A DNA stretch of 64,000 nt, from positions 27,734,144 to 27,798,143 of the forward strand of contig NC_061806.1 in the NCBI RefSeq assembly GCF_021462225.1. Direction: 5' to 3'. This DNA is from Girardinichthys multiradiatus. Taxonomy: Eukaryota > Chordata > Actinopteri > Cyprinodontiformes > Goodeidae. The notes under the pieces are model-generated. The model ran no database searches and was not told where the DNA came from. It was given only the letters and a program-made list of their open reading frames with translations. Below, piece after piece: positions 12,001-23,934 of this stretch. A program made the translations under genes and the position numbers. Within the stretch, counting starts at the first letter, position 1. Every line of letters begins with the position of its first letter.

Positions 12001-12635
12001 TCTTGGGGTTAACATGGTGGTGGGGCAGGGTTGTATTAGAAAGACTGGGAATGACACAAAAAGCTGAAAAAAGAGGGAGAATGAAAGAGAATGGATGGAT
12101 AAGGTGAATAATAGGCTAGTTGGAAAAATTACCGCATACACAATTCAAAAGGCAAAGATTACTGAACAGAGCAACTGCAAAAACTGCCCGTTTGACCTGG
12201 GGCGTTTTACCTCAGGCAGCAAGCAAGTTTGGGCCACTGCTGTTTAGAGGCCTCTGGGCAGAGATTGAATAATACAGGCCAAAATATGTGTCAGTGTAGT
12301 TCTGAACCACAGTGAATAAATCATAGCATTATGTTGTCAGAGATCCTGGAGGAAGTTCCCAAATGGTGAAGTTTGGGGTTTGCCAAAAACTAATAAAGAG
12401 GGAAAAAGCATTCCTGTTACATAAAAAATATGCTGCCTGTATTATTTCTGCTTTTCCTCTACAAATCATCCAGATTAGTCTCAGAAGAAGAAAAAAAATC
12501 AGTACAGGTACAAACTACACTCACCTCTTCTATTCATTGTTGGAGTCAGTATTACAAACTCATCATCAAATGACTTGACATTAACTTTGTTGTAAAAGTG
12601 AAATTATTATTTAAGCTTTATTGTTTGATAGCAAT
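9090..12635. other. Long stretch without recognised features
   Basis: About 3.5 kb of AT-rich DNA. About 9295-9600 is purine-rich on the plus strand, which makes the 101-codon minus-strand frame look like a membrane protein (Leu/Phe/Ser-rich) without real support. Frames at 10721-10975 and 11333-11584 carry no motif I know. I see no splice-bounded coding block. Confidence 0.55.
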
Positions 12636-12975
12636 CTATGAATGTTTAGCAACGTGTGAAACTGATACCAGAGGACCACCGGAATATTCTTCTGCCCAGT
12701 GCCCAGTGTTGGCCAGTTGTGAGATAGACCAAAGAAAACATCCAGACTTGGCTAAGATCTTGAGGTGGTTCAGGTAAATAATTAGGAGGCCTCCTGGGCA
12801 ACTTGCTTCAGAGCTTTCTGAGCAAGTCCCTCTGGAAGAAGATCCTGGGAAAGACCCGGAATGGACATTTTTCCATTCTGGCTTGGGGACACTTTGGGTT
12901 CCCATAGATATTTTCGGAAAGTGTTGGTTTCTATCCTTGACCTAATCTTGCATAAGCAATAGATGGGTTGATGGA
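12636..12975 (+). pseudogene. LINE (RTE/Rex3-like) 3' end, degraded
   Basis: About 12783-12905 contains 'gaggcctcctgggca', then 'gagcaagtccctctggaagaagatcctgggaaagacccggaatgg' and 'cttggggacactttgggttccc'. This order (G-G-L-L, then a K-K/R-P-G-K-T-R type segment, then W-x-x-L-G-x-P) is that of the C-terminus encoded by fish RTE-like LINEs, whose 3' tail is a GGAT-type repeat. Here 'gatgggttgatgga' at about 12961-12976 would be the decayed tail. The long minus-strand frame across it is a shadow. There is no reverse transcriptase core. Confidence 0.5.
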
Positions 12976-13124
12976 TTTAAAGGTGCCTGCATGTCTGCTA
13001 TGAATTTAATTCTTCTATTCCTGAGCTATATCAAAGTTCAAGACGAGAAACCTCAGTTTAGAAATCCATAAGAGACAAGAAGCCGGTTCCACCCAAAACA
13101 GATTGGCAGCCCACATGGCAACAC

Positions 13125-13300
13125 AGAAACATACAGCCCCACGAACCATGCAATCACACACTAATACCTAAGGGCAATTTCGATTAACCAAATTACCCAG
13201 CAGTGATGTTTTTAGGCTGTGGGAGGAAGTTAGAGTACCCGGGGCAAAGCGTGTATGCAAGGGGAGGACATGCAAACTTCATGCAGGAAGACTTGCCTGA
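13125..13300. repeat. Dispersed fish repeat, unclassified
   Basis: 'ggctgtgggaggaagttagagtacccggggcaaagc...gaggacatgcaaacttcatgcaggaag' is wording I have met in many fish repeats. I cannot name its class from sequence alone. Confidence 0.35.
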
Positions 13301-13429
13301 GTAGAAATCCCTATATTTTTATTAGTTTAACAGAATTTAACATTTTATTTTTATATATGTGGAAATAGATGTATGAGGTAATGTGGTAATAAAAAAAAAA
13401 TTAACTTTACAATCCTAATGTTGTCGTTT

Positions 13430-14175
13430 TGTTAAGGCTTCTGACCCACATGCAGGAAAACTCTCAGGAGAATCAGAATCAGTTAAATGATATTTATTGA
13501 ATACAATAGGTAATGTGCAGCGAGAGTCTGGTCCGAGGGGAAACAGCGACGTGGAGAACCGTGAGCTCTGAAACAGAGACACTGACGAAAAGTGGACTCC
13601 AGAGAACGGAGAAGGGGAGAAGAAAGGAGCTTACTAGATTATGTGTGCTGGTCCGCCAGGGGGAAGGTGAGTGGTCGATGGGGTTGTTGACAGCGGAGAG
13701 TCCGGTTAATGAATGTTTGTTCCACAGTGTTGATGAAATCCAGAGGGTAATGAAGACTGCAGTGGTGCTGGGCGAACAGGTAGTGCAGAAGACGAAGTAG
13801 AGGATGGATAGGTTGGAAGCCAGTCGTGGGAATGTGAACCAGGTAACAACGGAGGTCCTTGTAATGGCAGAGGTAAGTTCACAGGAGGACGTAGGAATTG
13901 GAACTGGGTAATACCTTCAGGAGAGGGGAGACGCAAGGATTACTGTAGGTTCTTCAGGTGAGAGATCAGATGGTTCTGGTAGGATGCTCAGGTTGGTTCA
14001 CAAAAAGCTCAGAATAAAGGAAACGCTCAGAATACTCAGAAGGAGCCTTGACATTACCAGTGATGGTTAACACTCAGGCGGAGAGTGACTGGCTTCCTGC
14101 TCCTTTATGCTGACAGTGGGCTGGGGCTGATTGCACTTGATGAGCTGCACCTGCAAGGGGGTGCAGCAGGAAGTG
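13430..14175 (-). repeat. Possible decayed solo LTR
   Basis: A GC-richer block starts after a 'ttgttaaggcttctgacccacatgcagg' stretch. It contains 'aaatgatatttattgaata' (a reversed poly(A)-signal-like region) and ends in a 'gctgattgcacttgatgagctgcacctgc' stretch before 'gtgcagcaggaag'. The layout resembles the block at 640-1400 and reversed fish LTRs in general. No matching second LTR or target duplication was found. The 95-codon plus-strand frame inside has no known motif. Confidence 0.28.
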
Positions 14176-15429
14176 AAGACGGCTGTTTGTATTTTATAAA
14201 ATTTCCAAATAGCAAAAGTCAATGTAGGACATACCTCATGCTAAAGATGTACTAAATGGTAAAAAATAAAGCACTTTGCATGATTCTCCATGCATTGTAG
14301 AACTTAAACTCCCAAAATGATTTCAAATGACCCATTCAGAATGTGTTATTTTAGATAGTTACACTGTTGAGCCCAATCCTATAAATAATTTCTTATTACA
14401 GTGAATATCTTTGGCTGAAAAATGTATTCGAGCAGCTAATTCAGTGCTGAACACGTCTTTGCTACTGTGCAAATCCATTGAAAGCAGACTTAAACAAACA
14501 AGCATAACCATGTATGCACACTATACTACCTAAACACTGCTTGATGCTGGCAGAGGAAACAGAGGCCATCTTTGTCATTCCTCCCCCTCTGCTTTTGAAT
14601 ATTTCTGTTTATATTCGTCCCACGCTTTGAAGTGGTTAGACCCTCACGTGCTAGGTTTGATGCTTTAATGAATAGACTGTTTTCATTTGACGCACTGGAA
14701 AATGGAAACTATGATTCTCTCTGTCTCTTTCTTTCATCATCTGTCTGTGTTTCTGTCACCCGGAGCGTTTCTCTCAGTGCACCCTGTCACCTTCTATCAC
14801 TTTGCCCTACCACACAATTTTAATTTATTATTTTCTGTAATTAGTTTTTTATTATTTTATTATTTAGTAATCATGCTTTGTCTGGTGCTTTTTCTCTCTT
14901 TTTTACCTTCTGTTTCTCTGTTTTTGTCCTCTCTAATTACTGGAAAGTCTCAAAATCTCACTCTGCTGCCCGCCACCAGTATCATAACTTTCTTTTCACC
15001 GTTCACAAATATTCTCCTTGCCTCATCTAACTGCTTTCCTGTTCTCCATAGATGCTACTTAGAACACTTTCTGGTTCTCAATCTATTGTACATAGCTGAA
15101 AATTATTATTAATGAATATCTTACCATTTCAAGCTGTGTTCCTCGAGTGATTTCTGCACGTGGGTCAGGAAATTAAATTCAGACATGACACCAAAGGGTT
15201 TTGAGTTATAATTTTTTCTGAACTTTGACAACTTTCCCAGTTTTTTTTAATCCCAACTCATTTTAAAAGAAATGTTTTATAGTAAAGCTAATCTTCTCAA
15301 ACCTATGAATGTTACAGGCTAAAAGGCTCCTCCAGGGTCAAACTGGTGTTGTGCCTATCCATCTAATCTTGTATACATGATTAGGTTGTAGCTACAACCA
15401 GTTAAAGAGTAAACCTGAGACACATGCCC
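14176..15429. other. No gene recognised
   Basis: A pyrimidine-rich stretch at about 14700-15060 yields a 141-codon hydrophobic frame (Phe/Leu/Ser-rich) on the plus strand. The composition explains the frame and I see no protein family in it. Confidence 0.55.
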
Positions 15430-16130
15430 AGCAACACACTCCAGCTCATTCTTGGGAATCCAAAAGCTTTTCGAGGCAAGAATGGATATATAGTCCCTGT
15501 AGTCTGTCTTTTTTTAATAGCATTTCAGAGGTGGACTTGATGGTGTGCTTTTGGATCGTGTTCCTGTGGAATAACCCAACTGTGCTTGAGCTAAAGGACA
15601 CAAGTTGAATGCCAGGCCTTATCATTAGGGTTTTCTAATAGAGAGCAGAATTCATGGTTCTTTCATTAATGCAAGTCAACCATGTCCTTGAGAAATGCTT
15701 TTAGTTTTATGTTAACTTCCAAAGGGGATTACTTTGGTCTCGTCATCCCACCATATTTTTACAAAAGTCTGTTTTTTGGCAAATGGGAGGAGGACCATTG
15801 TGGGGTTTTTTGGCCAGCAGTGGGTGTTTGCTTTTTAAATTACCCATTGATGCTATTTTTGATCAGTCTCTTTCAAACTGTTAAATATTGAACACTGTCC
15901 TAAACTAAATACAGACTTTGGATGTTGTTCTAGGTTCTTTTTGTGCTCCTGAATGAGTTCTTCATGCACTTTTCATTTTTGGATAATGGCTTTTACTGTG
16001 GTTTGATGGAGTCGCTGCACCTTAGAAATGGCTTTGTTACTATTCCAGACAGATAGATGGATGTCAATGACTGCGATCTCAAGTCCAGCTTCCCTGGTTA
16101 ACTGTTTTTCAGAGCTTTGTATCTGCTTAT
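15430..16130 (-). pseudogene. Tc1-like transposase remnant
   Basis: On the minus strand this is a degraded transposase of the widespread fish Tc1 family also present at 44610-45870. About 16130-15940 is the N-terminal helix-turn-helix ('ccattatccaaaaatg', 'aaagccatttctaagg'). About 15900-15700 covers the linker and the run to the first Asp. About 15680-15510 is the 'atgaattctgctctc' and 'ccaaaagcacaccatcaagtccacctctgaaatg' part near the second Asp. Many stops and indels are present, and a deletion joins the middle and the C-terminal part. No TIRs were found next to it. Confidence 0.62.
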
Positions 16131-16179
16131 GATGTGTGAATTTCCCTTTTAATTTTGTGCAATTATCTCTTGTGTCATT

Positions 16180-16545
16180 TCAGATAACCTAACTTCCTGT
16201 TTGATTTGCCTACCTGTAATCAGCCTGTGCCACACCCTACTGTTTTCCATCATGCCTCTTGATCTCCTTAATTTATCTACTCCCCTGGTACACCTTCTCC
16301 TTGCCTGGTCCTCTTTGTTCCATGTGTCGAGTGTTTCACCCTTGTAACCTTTTCTCTTTCCCAGTAATGCAGAACCTGCTTGTACCCTTAAAGTTGCCTT
16401 TGGCTTTGAATACCTCTGCTTGGACTGAATTCATATTTACCAACCTTGGACTGTATTAAGGGACTCTTGATTTTACATTACTGTGTTGGGTCTTGAATAT
16501 GAGTCCTCTAATCCTGTGCCTTACGGTACAGGTCAGGTAAGACTC
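16180..16545 (+). repeat. Possible decayed LTR fragment
   Basis: A pyrimidine-rich block ends in 'ctgtgttgggtcttgaatatgagtcc', which resembles the U5 side of plus-oriented fish Ty3-type LTRs. No partner LTR, TATA box or target duplication was identified. This is weak. Confidence 0.22.
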
Positions 16546-17938
16546 CACATATCATAACAACCATTACAACCCACTAAAACATCTCTAACTTCACTTGCTC
16601 TTGCAGAGTTGTAAACATCCAACAATTTAAACCTTTACCTTTGTTTCTCAGTGTTTCATGCTTTTGGGTCACATACATAACTGAGCGTCACACTGGTTTC
16701 TACAGTGGATACAATGGTGGTTTGAAAAATGGCCTGAGAAAACTACACTGCTTCCTGGAAAAAGTTGAGAGGAACCTATAATTTTCTTGATTACTATTCA
16801 ACTTTAAAGCACAAAGCTCCTCTTTTTCTGCTGTTGAGTGAATAAACAGTCATATGGTTTATATTTAACACATTTGTCATGATGTTTACTTAAAAAGTGT
16901 TGATCTGAATTAAAAACAACATAATATATGACCTCATGATTGATACTGGTCCATTTTTTAAAAGACAGGAATAAGAGCAGGGCACCAATCCAGTGGTAAC
17001 GTTCCACTGTACTGACACTTTCTTAAAAAAGCTTGCCATTTCCGAAACTTTCCACAGCTTTCCTCAGTCCAGTTTTTTTAATTTTTTTTTTTATGTGAAT
17101 GTATGTAAAATGACAGGACTGAAGAAAGAGTACCTATGTGCACTTTTAAATGAGTAGGTGATTGCTTTCCCTCCATGTTGTGTGATTAGATTTGTCTGCT
17201 TTTACCTTCATGGTTGTTATTTTTGTCTTGCAGCCAGAATGTACAAGCCATGGCTTTAAACAGGCACAGCCAGCAATACACACGGTCTCTGTTTCACACA
17301 AAATGTTGCAGCAGCTCATAGCCATGGATGGATGCCAATATTTCATCTATACTACAGTATTACTCACGCAGAACGCACACGCAGCAGCACACATATGGCA
17401 AAGCAATCAGTGGCTCTAAGCTGCAGACACACAAAGATTTGTTGTAATAACTGCTCTTTTTGTTGAGAATGATATGATGGTTTACAGTAATGAAATGTAT
17501 TAATGTTTCTGACTAAAGCTTTTAAAGTTCTGAAATACACCCCAAGCACCGCAGCAAGTAGCAAATTAAATGCATGAAAACAGAGAGAAGTGTTTGATAA
17601 CCGCATAAAATAATTACAATGTGCTGCTGCTGTTCTAATTATTAGAATTTACTAAATTAGAGAAATTGAATTCTATCATAACGACAACAACGTTAAAGAG
17701 AACCCAGAAAGGATATGAAGGCAACACTATGAATAATTTACACAAAAAAAGTATTATATTATAGGTTAAATATTATAATATTTAACCTCCTGTCAATTTT
17801 TTGTGCCTAGGAGTCAAAAATATAATCAGTGTTTAAACGCAGTAAAGCTACTTCTGTGTAATCTTAGGCTAAAAACAACTACATAAAAGCATATGTCTGA
17901 GCTGTCTACACATGTAAAATCTTTTATCTTGCCATGTA
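16546..17938. other. No gene recognised
   Basis: AT-rich, with poly(T) at about 17075-17095. Short frames on both strands near 17150-17600 have no motif. Confidence 0.55.
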
Positions 17939-19506
17939 CAGGTCCTTCTCAAAAAATTTGCATATTGTGATAAAGTTCATTATTTTCCATAATGTCATGA
18001 TGAAAATTTAACATTCATATATTTTAGATTCATTGCACACTAACTGAAATATTTCAGGTCTTTTATTGTCTTAATACGGATGATTTTGGCATACAGCTCA
18101 TGAAAACCCAAAATTCCTATCTCACAAAATTAGCATATCATTAAAAGGGTCTCTAAACGAGCTATGAACCTAATCATCTGAATCAACGAGTTAACTCTAA
18201 ACACCTGCAAAAGATTCCTGAGGCCTTTAAAACTCCCAGCCTGGTTCATCACTCAAAGCCCCAATCATGGGTAAGACTGCCGACCTGACTGCTGTCCAGA
18301 AGGCCACTATTGACACCCTCAAGCAAGAGGGTAAGACACAGAAAGAAATTTCTGAACAAATAGGCTGTTCCCAGAGTGCTGTATCAAGGCACCTCAGTGG
18401 GAAGTCTGTGGGAAGGAAAAAGTGTGGCAGAAAACGCTGCACAACGAGAAGAGGTGACCGGACCCTGAGGAAGATTGTGGAGAAGGGCCGATTCCAGACC
18501 TTGGGGGACCTGCGGCAGCAGTGGACTGAGTCTGGAGTAGAAACATCCAGAGCCACCGTGCACAGGCGTGTGCAGGAAATGGGCTACAGGTGCCGCATTC
18601 CCCAGACCTGGGCTACAGAGAAGCAGCACTGGACTGTTGCTCAGTGGTCCAAAGTACTTTTTTCGGATGAAAGCAAATTCTGCATGTCATTCAGAAATCA
18701 AGGTGCCAGAGTCTGGAGGAAGACTGGGGAGAAGGAAATGCCAAAATGCCAGAAGTCCAGTGTCAAGTACCCACAGTCAGTGATGGTCTGGGGTGCCGTG
18801 TCAGCTGCTGGTGTTCGTCCACTGTGTTTTATCAAGGGCAGGGTCAATGCAGCTAGCTATCAGGAGATTTTGGAGCACTTCATGCTTCCATCTGCTGAAA
18901 AGCTTTATGGAGATGAAGATTTCATTTTTCAGCACGACCTGGCACCTGCTCACAGTGCCAAAACCACTGGTAAATGGTTTACTGACCATGGTATCACTGT
19001 GCTCAATTGGCCTGCCAACTCTCCTGACCTGAACCCCATAGAGAATCTGTGGGATATTGTGAAGAGAACGTTGAGAGACTCAAGACCCAACACTCTGGAT
19101 GAGCTAAAGGCCGCTATCGAAGCATCCTGGGCCTCCATAAGACCTCAGCAGTGCCACAGGCTGATTGCCTCCATGCCACGCCGCATTGAAGCAGTCATTT
19201 CTGCAAAAGGATTCCCGACCAAGTATTGAGTGCATAACTGTACATGATTATTTGAAGGTTGACGTTTTTTGTATTAAAAACACTTTTCTTTTATTGGTCG
19301 GATGAAATATGCTAATTTTGTGAGATAGGAATTTTGGGTTTTCATGAGCTGTATGCCAAAATCATCCGTATTAAGACAATAAAAGACCTGAAATATTTCA
19401 GTTAGTGTGCAATGAATCTAAAATATATGAATGTTAAATTTTCATCATTACATTATAGAAAATAATGAACTTTATCACAATATGCTAATTTTTTGAGAAG
19501 GACCTG
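17939..19506 (+). mobile_element. Young Tc1 element, copy B (1568 bp, short form)
   Basis: CAGGTCC at 17939 and GGACCTG at 19506 are flanked by TA (17937-17938 and 19507-19508). TIRs of 200 bp lie at 17939-18138 and 19307-19506. Each TIR holds nested 'ctcacaaaattagcatat' type motifs at its inner end that echo the outermost bases ('ctcaaaaaatttgcatattg'), so each end carries two probable transposase binding sites. The gap from TIR to start codon is 128 bp. AATAAA at 19378-19383 in the 3' TIR is a possible poly(A) signal for the gene. Confidence 0.98.
18267..19229 (+). CDS. Tc1 transposase, 320 residues (copy B)
   Basis: This is a DD34E transposase of the Tc1/mariner superfamily, acting in the nucleus on the element's TIRs. 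Residues 1-55 form a helix-turn-helix ('QKEISEQIGCSQSAVSRHL'). Residues 48-60 are basic with a GRKR AT-hook-like core, and residues 60-112 form the second helix-turn-helix. The catalytic residues are Asp134 (LFSDES), Asp224 (QHDLAPAH) and Glu259 (NPIENLW), with 34 residues between the last two. Copy D has 14 further residues (VKPLLNQKQRQKRL) after IPQ113. Their loss here joins IPQ directly to TWATEKQ and removes the basic linker at the start of the catalytic domain. The frame is fully open and the start follows the element's 5' leader. Catalytic residues are present, but activity without the linker is uncertain. Arg184 ('AGVRPL') replaces the Gly seen in the other copies. Confidence 0.95.
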   Translation: MGKTADLTAVQKATIDTLKQEGKTQKEISEQIGCSQSAVSRHLSGKSVGRKKCGRKRCTTRRGDRTLRKIVEKGRFQTLGDLRQQWTESGVETSRATVHRRVQEMGYRCRIPQTWATEKQHWTVAQWSKVLFSDESKFCMSFRNQGARVWRKTGEKEMPKCQKSSVKYPQSVMVWGAVSAAGVRPLCFIKGRVNAASYQEILEHFMLPSAEKLYGDEDFIFQHDLAPAHSAKTTGKWFTDHGITVLNWPANSPDLNPIENLWDIVKRTLRDSRPNTLDELKAAIEASWASIRPQQCHRLIASMPRRIEAVISAKGFPTKY

Positions 19507-19539
19507 TATGTCCATGTTCCTATAACATGTTTTAAGGAC

Positions 19540-19960
19540 AATGCAGACAAGGCAAAAAGTATTTCCCCCCTTGCAAATTTCTTCTCTTTTAGTATTTTTT
19601 GTCTCAGATCATCAAAGAAAAATTTTTTTAACAGCTAAATATAACAAAAGCTAAATAAAAATCCAGATTCCAGATGACATCATGACTGAAAAACATTATG
19701 TAGAAAAATTGAACCAACATCTTAAGGCATCAGCCAGGAAGATACAGCTTCTAAGACAACCTAATTAGTTGAAATGTTTTGGAGTAAGCATCATAAAACC
19801 CTAATCTCCGTCCCATAAGGTGTGCATGCAGCCACCATATCTTTCAGGAGGACTGAGCTGAAGTTAAAGCAAAGTATAGTGAGAAGCTAGTGGAAAGAAA
19901 CTCAAAATCATACAGTTTAAAAGGCAATTCTGCCAAACACTAAGGAAATGTATGCAAACT
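19540..19960 (+). repeat. Degraded Tc1-family terminal fragment
   Basis: 'gacaaggcaaaaagtatttcccc', followed by 'tgtctcagatcatcaaagaaa' and 'gctaaatataacaaaagctaaataaa', resembles the terminal region of the family seen at 4825-5060. The rest, to 19960, is too decayed to assign. It lies just outside young copy B. Confidence 0.35.
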
Positions 19961-21276
19961 TCTAAAGTTGAAAAAAACATTTTAAATATTGTCTTTTATT
20001 TTTTGACATTTGGCAATTGAACATGTTTTATCAGATTTAATAGCACAGTTAGAATAAAGATAATGTTTCACCTGTATTTATGATTATGTTCATGGCAGCT
20101 TTCTCTGCAGAGTTACAGTTTGCTGTTTGTCTGGAAAAGCTAGCATACTGCACTACATCTAAAATGACTCTTTTGGTTTGTATCATAAATAAAAAAGAAA
20201 GTGGTAAGGATGTAAAAAACGAGCATCTGAATATTTATGTCTAGGTTATTATTATAGATTTGTATATATTTAAATAATGAAGGAGATTGTATGGATTATT
20301 AAAGCCATGCAATGTAAGAAACTTCTCACAGTTGTGTCTCCTGGGGCAGCTTTTCAAAGGCTATCAGTAATCTGTGACATTTTCAATACCAAGTAACTTT
20401 TATAACTACTCTGCTGGTTTACATGAAAAATTTACTAAGTTAAAAAGCAGATAAATCATCTGAGTACTTTTTTTTAACCCCAGAATCATTCATTTTAGCT
20501 CAGCTCTGCACTTTCGTCACAGCTTGCGAATTTGTTTTTGAGGTACAGTTTGTTTCCAGTCATTTTGGCTGTCAGTACCTTGACTTTCTCACACATACAC
20601 TCAAAGAGAAATTACACATTACAAGTACACTTCATTCCGCCTTAGTTATCTGCTGTCATTGTGTTAGTGATCTCCATAGATGTGACACCGACTGAAGGAA
20701 AGTTTTACCTTCAGGTCCCGTTCACCATCATAAACCATTAATCTGCAAAGTGGATCCCAGCTCTTATTTTATGATGAAGTGTTTCAGTTTACTCCCTTCT
20801 TCTCAACCTGTCCTCATTGCTTCCATGCATTTGTAATGTTTTTAGCCAATCCCATCTGATCACAAATAAATGTCTCCCAATTTGGCAGTGCGCAGATGTA
20901 GACTAAAAAAATCAAAGCAAAAACAATAAAACTTGATCTTACTGAACTTGAACTTGAGCCATGTCTAACATTAAAATAAAATATGAACCTTCAACTGTGA
21001 TACAAAAACAAATTGTGTTTTTACAGATTGACTCATAACTGGACATCACAATCTCATTAGAAGACCGGTCTGCAGCCTGCTTTTTATTGCACTACTTTTG
21101 ATAAATGTCTGTAGTAGTGTAGCCTCACTGGCCTTATGAGGTTGTTAATATAAGGAAATTAGTATCAAGAGCAAATCCACATAAAAAACTACAAGAACAT
21201 CTACAAGAAATTTGGGAACTTTAACCCGAATGTGAAAGTCAAGAATGGCTGCTTAGAGTCAAGACTATGTATCAAG
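19961..21276. other. No gene recognised
   Basis: AT-rich DNA with no repeat boundary or coding block recognised. Confidence 0.55.
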
Positions 21277-21322
21277 TGGCATGGGCCTCAAGAGAGTCCA
21301 ACCTCTCTTGAGGCCCATGCCA
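21277..21322. repeat. Perfect 20-bp inverted repeat with 6-nt loop
   Basis: TGGCATGGGCCTCAAGAGAG at 21277-21296 is followed by tccaac and then its exact reverse complement at 21303-21322. The next pair outward would be G-T, so an RNA stem could extend. It lies inside overlapping 69- and 75-codon plus-strand frames that I do not think are real. Confidence 0.95.
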
Positions 21323-23934
21323 TGCATGGAGGTGAGCCCAACTATCCCATATGGGAGGCATCAAATAGTGGCAGGGGCTTTGTCATCATCAACAGGCCAC
21401 AACCTGCCTGGAAACCCTTCATGCAAAGTATTAATTATTAACTTAACCAAGATGCGATACAAGAACCAGCAGCAGCCTGAACTAGCAATCATTTTGCCCT
21501 GTAGATGAGATTGGGGTGAGTCCAATAACTGTGGAGAATAAGTTTTGATGTGTCTAAACCAGTTGCCACCACCAACTAGCTGTTAGAACCTGCACTTGTG
21601 TATATGTAAACACTGGACCTAAATACCAAAAAAGCAGTACAATACTAGATGCCTATCCAATATATGATTTGAAAATAGGCATACAGTTTCCTAATTATTA
21701 AACTTTTGAAATATAAATCTTTAAACATTTATTATTTTTCTTCCACATTGCAATTATGCACTAATATGAGTTAAACAAGAATCCCAGTTAAAACCAATGA
21801 AGCTTGTCGCTGTAACAAGACACAATCTGAAGATGTTCACGAGGCATAAAGGTTTTTAAAGGCTGCACAAAGCAATGTTAATGTTGGAGTAGGACAACTC
21901 TGCAAGTGTGTTAATTGTTAGAATAGTTGCTCTGTGTTTGTGTCTTATTTAGCTACGTCAAAACACACTTTTGGGATTATCTTATGAATTTTTCTCTTTA
22001 TTTCTTTCATCATCTTATTTAATATTTTGATAATTTTGACTTTTTTTCAGGTTTTGACAAAATCTTCTAAAACATATGGTAGAATTATAAATGTCAGCTT
22101 TTCATTACTGAAACAATTCATAATTTTAAAATATCTATTGCATATCAAAAAGCTAACCTATGCCATTTGCACAAATGTTCTTGATGACTGGAGCTATAAA
22201 GATATGAGTTGGTATTCAGTGTGTGTGGAACTTTCTTCTTTCAGCATATTTTGCCATCTTGGATTGGACTGAGTCCTGAGACATTCTGGAGCCTGGTCTG
22301 TATCATATTCTTCTTCTGGTCATTTCTAAGGATTTTATGTTTTACTTTTTGTGTTGTATCGGGGCGCTGTCTCCTTTCGAGGTAGACTGCTGCCAACAGA
22401 AAGTCTTGTTACTATGGTGTTTGAATGCTTGTTTTGCAACAATGTTTGAGTGAAGTTCACTGGACGGGATTCAACTTTCCCTGACAGAACATTGCAATTT
22501 AACAAGATAATTGATGTTACTCACTTCACCTGTCAGTGGTTTTAATGCTAGCGAACATCTAGCTCTCGCTCCAGCTGGGATATTTATGGAAACATTTTGG
22601 ACGCAGTGAAATTCAAAGATTTAGCCCCCACAAATCAACTCCTGTGTCTGCTGGAGGCAAGTTTGCTGCGTGTCAGCTGCAGACAGCGCTGCTTGATTCA
22701 CAGGGTGATGCTTGGAAATTGGTATGGAAATAAACCTGCCATCATATTGAGAATAATCACTCTGACTTGAAACCTTAGGATCCTTCCTGCTCCCATCTTC
22801 CTATTTGGAGTCTCTGCTTAAATGTCATAGATGTGTGATGATTTTATTACTACAACACTCCACAGCAGGATCAGGGCTGTGTGCTCAAGCAAGCAAACAC
22901 ACGGACATGCATTTTATTAATGTAAAACTGGAGCAGCAGTTATGTAAAACATGTGGTTTAAATGCTGCAGGGGCCTTCATGTACTACAACTAGAAACAGC
23001 ACTCGGGGTGATGCACCACATGCACATGTGTGCACAACATACATAAATATACACACATTATCTCACAATGTCTCTCATTCTATCTCTTGAATCATTCGGA
23101 AGAGGGAATAATAGCAGTTTTCTGCATCTGGTTGGAATATTGACTTTAATATTCCTGTTGTCGAGGCGAGGAGGCCGGATGTATGTGAGGGTGAGACAAA
23201 CAGATTTGGAAATGTTACTCATGTAATCATCGTTTCGTCCGAAAGCAAAAGATTTAAAAAATCCACTGCCTTTTTTATTCTAGAGCCCAACAGTGTTTAC
23301 CACATGTTGCTTCAAAAGTCATTTTGTATTGAGAAATTTGTGTTAAAACCTAGCAGTGTGCCTTTGATATAAATTTGTTGTAAAAAGCTGGTGCTGCGCC
23401 ATGGTCCAATAAATCACCTCACCCAAGCATCTGCAGATTCAACAGTGTTATTTGTTTTGTTGTCTTGACTTTCTTCATTTCTTAGTTTTTTTTTTTTTCC
23501 TTTCAGGAAGTCATACATTCTTGTAATACTTTGTAAACAACAGATCTCTACATTTTCTGAAGAACCAGGCGGCATTTTTTTAGATGAATCTACATCTAAA
23601 CAATGTTTAAATAGTTCATAGACATCTAGGCTAAATTTGCCATATATTTGGTTTAAAAGGGAGCAATTTATCAATGGCTAAAAGCAGTTTTTGGCATTAA
23701 TTAGAAGTCTGTTTTGGCAACGATTAACCCTCCCCAAAAATGAAAGCGCAGCATCAGCTAGTCACAAACTCCAGGCCTCTCCATTACAGTGCAAATCCAG
23801 TATTTTACTAGTTATTATGACTGTGGTAACACCAATGATTTCTTTTTTTAAAATACATATTTCAACATTTCAACTTTATGGAGCAGACCTTGCAGTATTT
23901 TGTGCGGTGTAGTTGATCATCTATCGCAACATCT
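21323..23934. other. No gene recognised
   Basis: About 2.6 kb. Frames at 22027-22272 and 23414-23674 lack motifs. CATATG and CACATG-rich sequence occurs at 23010-23060. No repeat class was identified. Confidence 0.55.

Noticed and set aside
14687..15112. 141-codon membrane-like protein
   Set aside because: Pyrimidine-rich DNA gives Phe/Leu/Ser-rich translations. There is no start context or family.
18227..18629. Antisense frames of 109 and 81 codons in each young Tc1 copy
   Set aside because: They recur in all four copies only because the transposase DNA is conserved. They have no leader or domain of their own.
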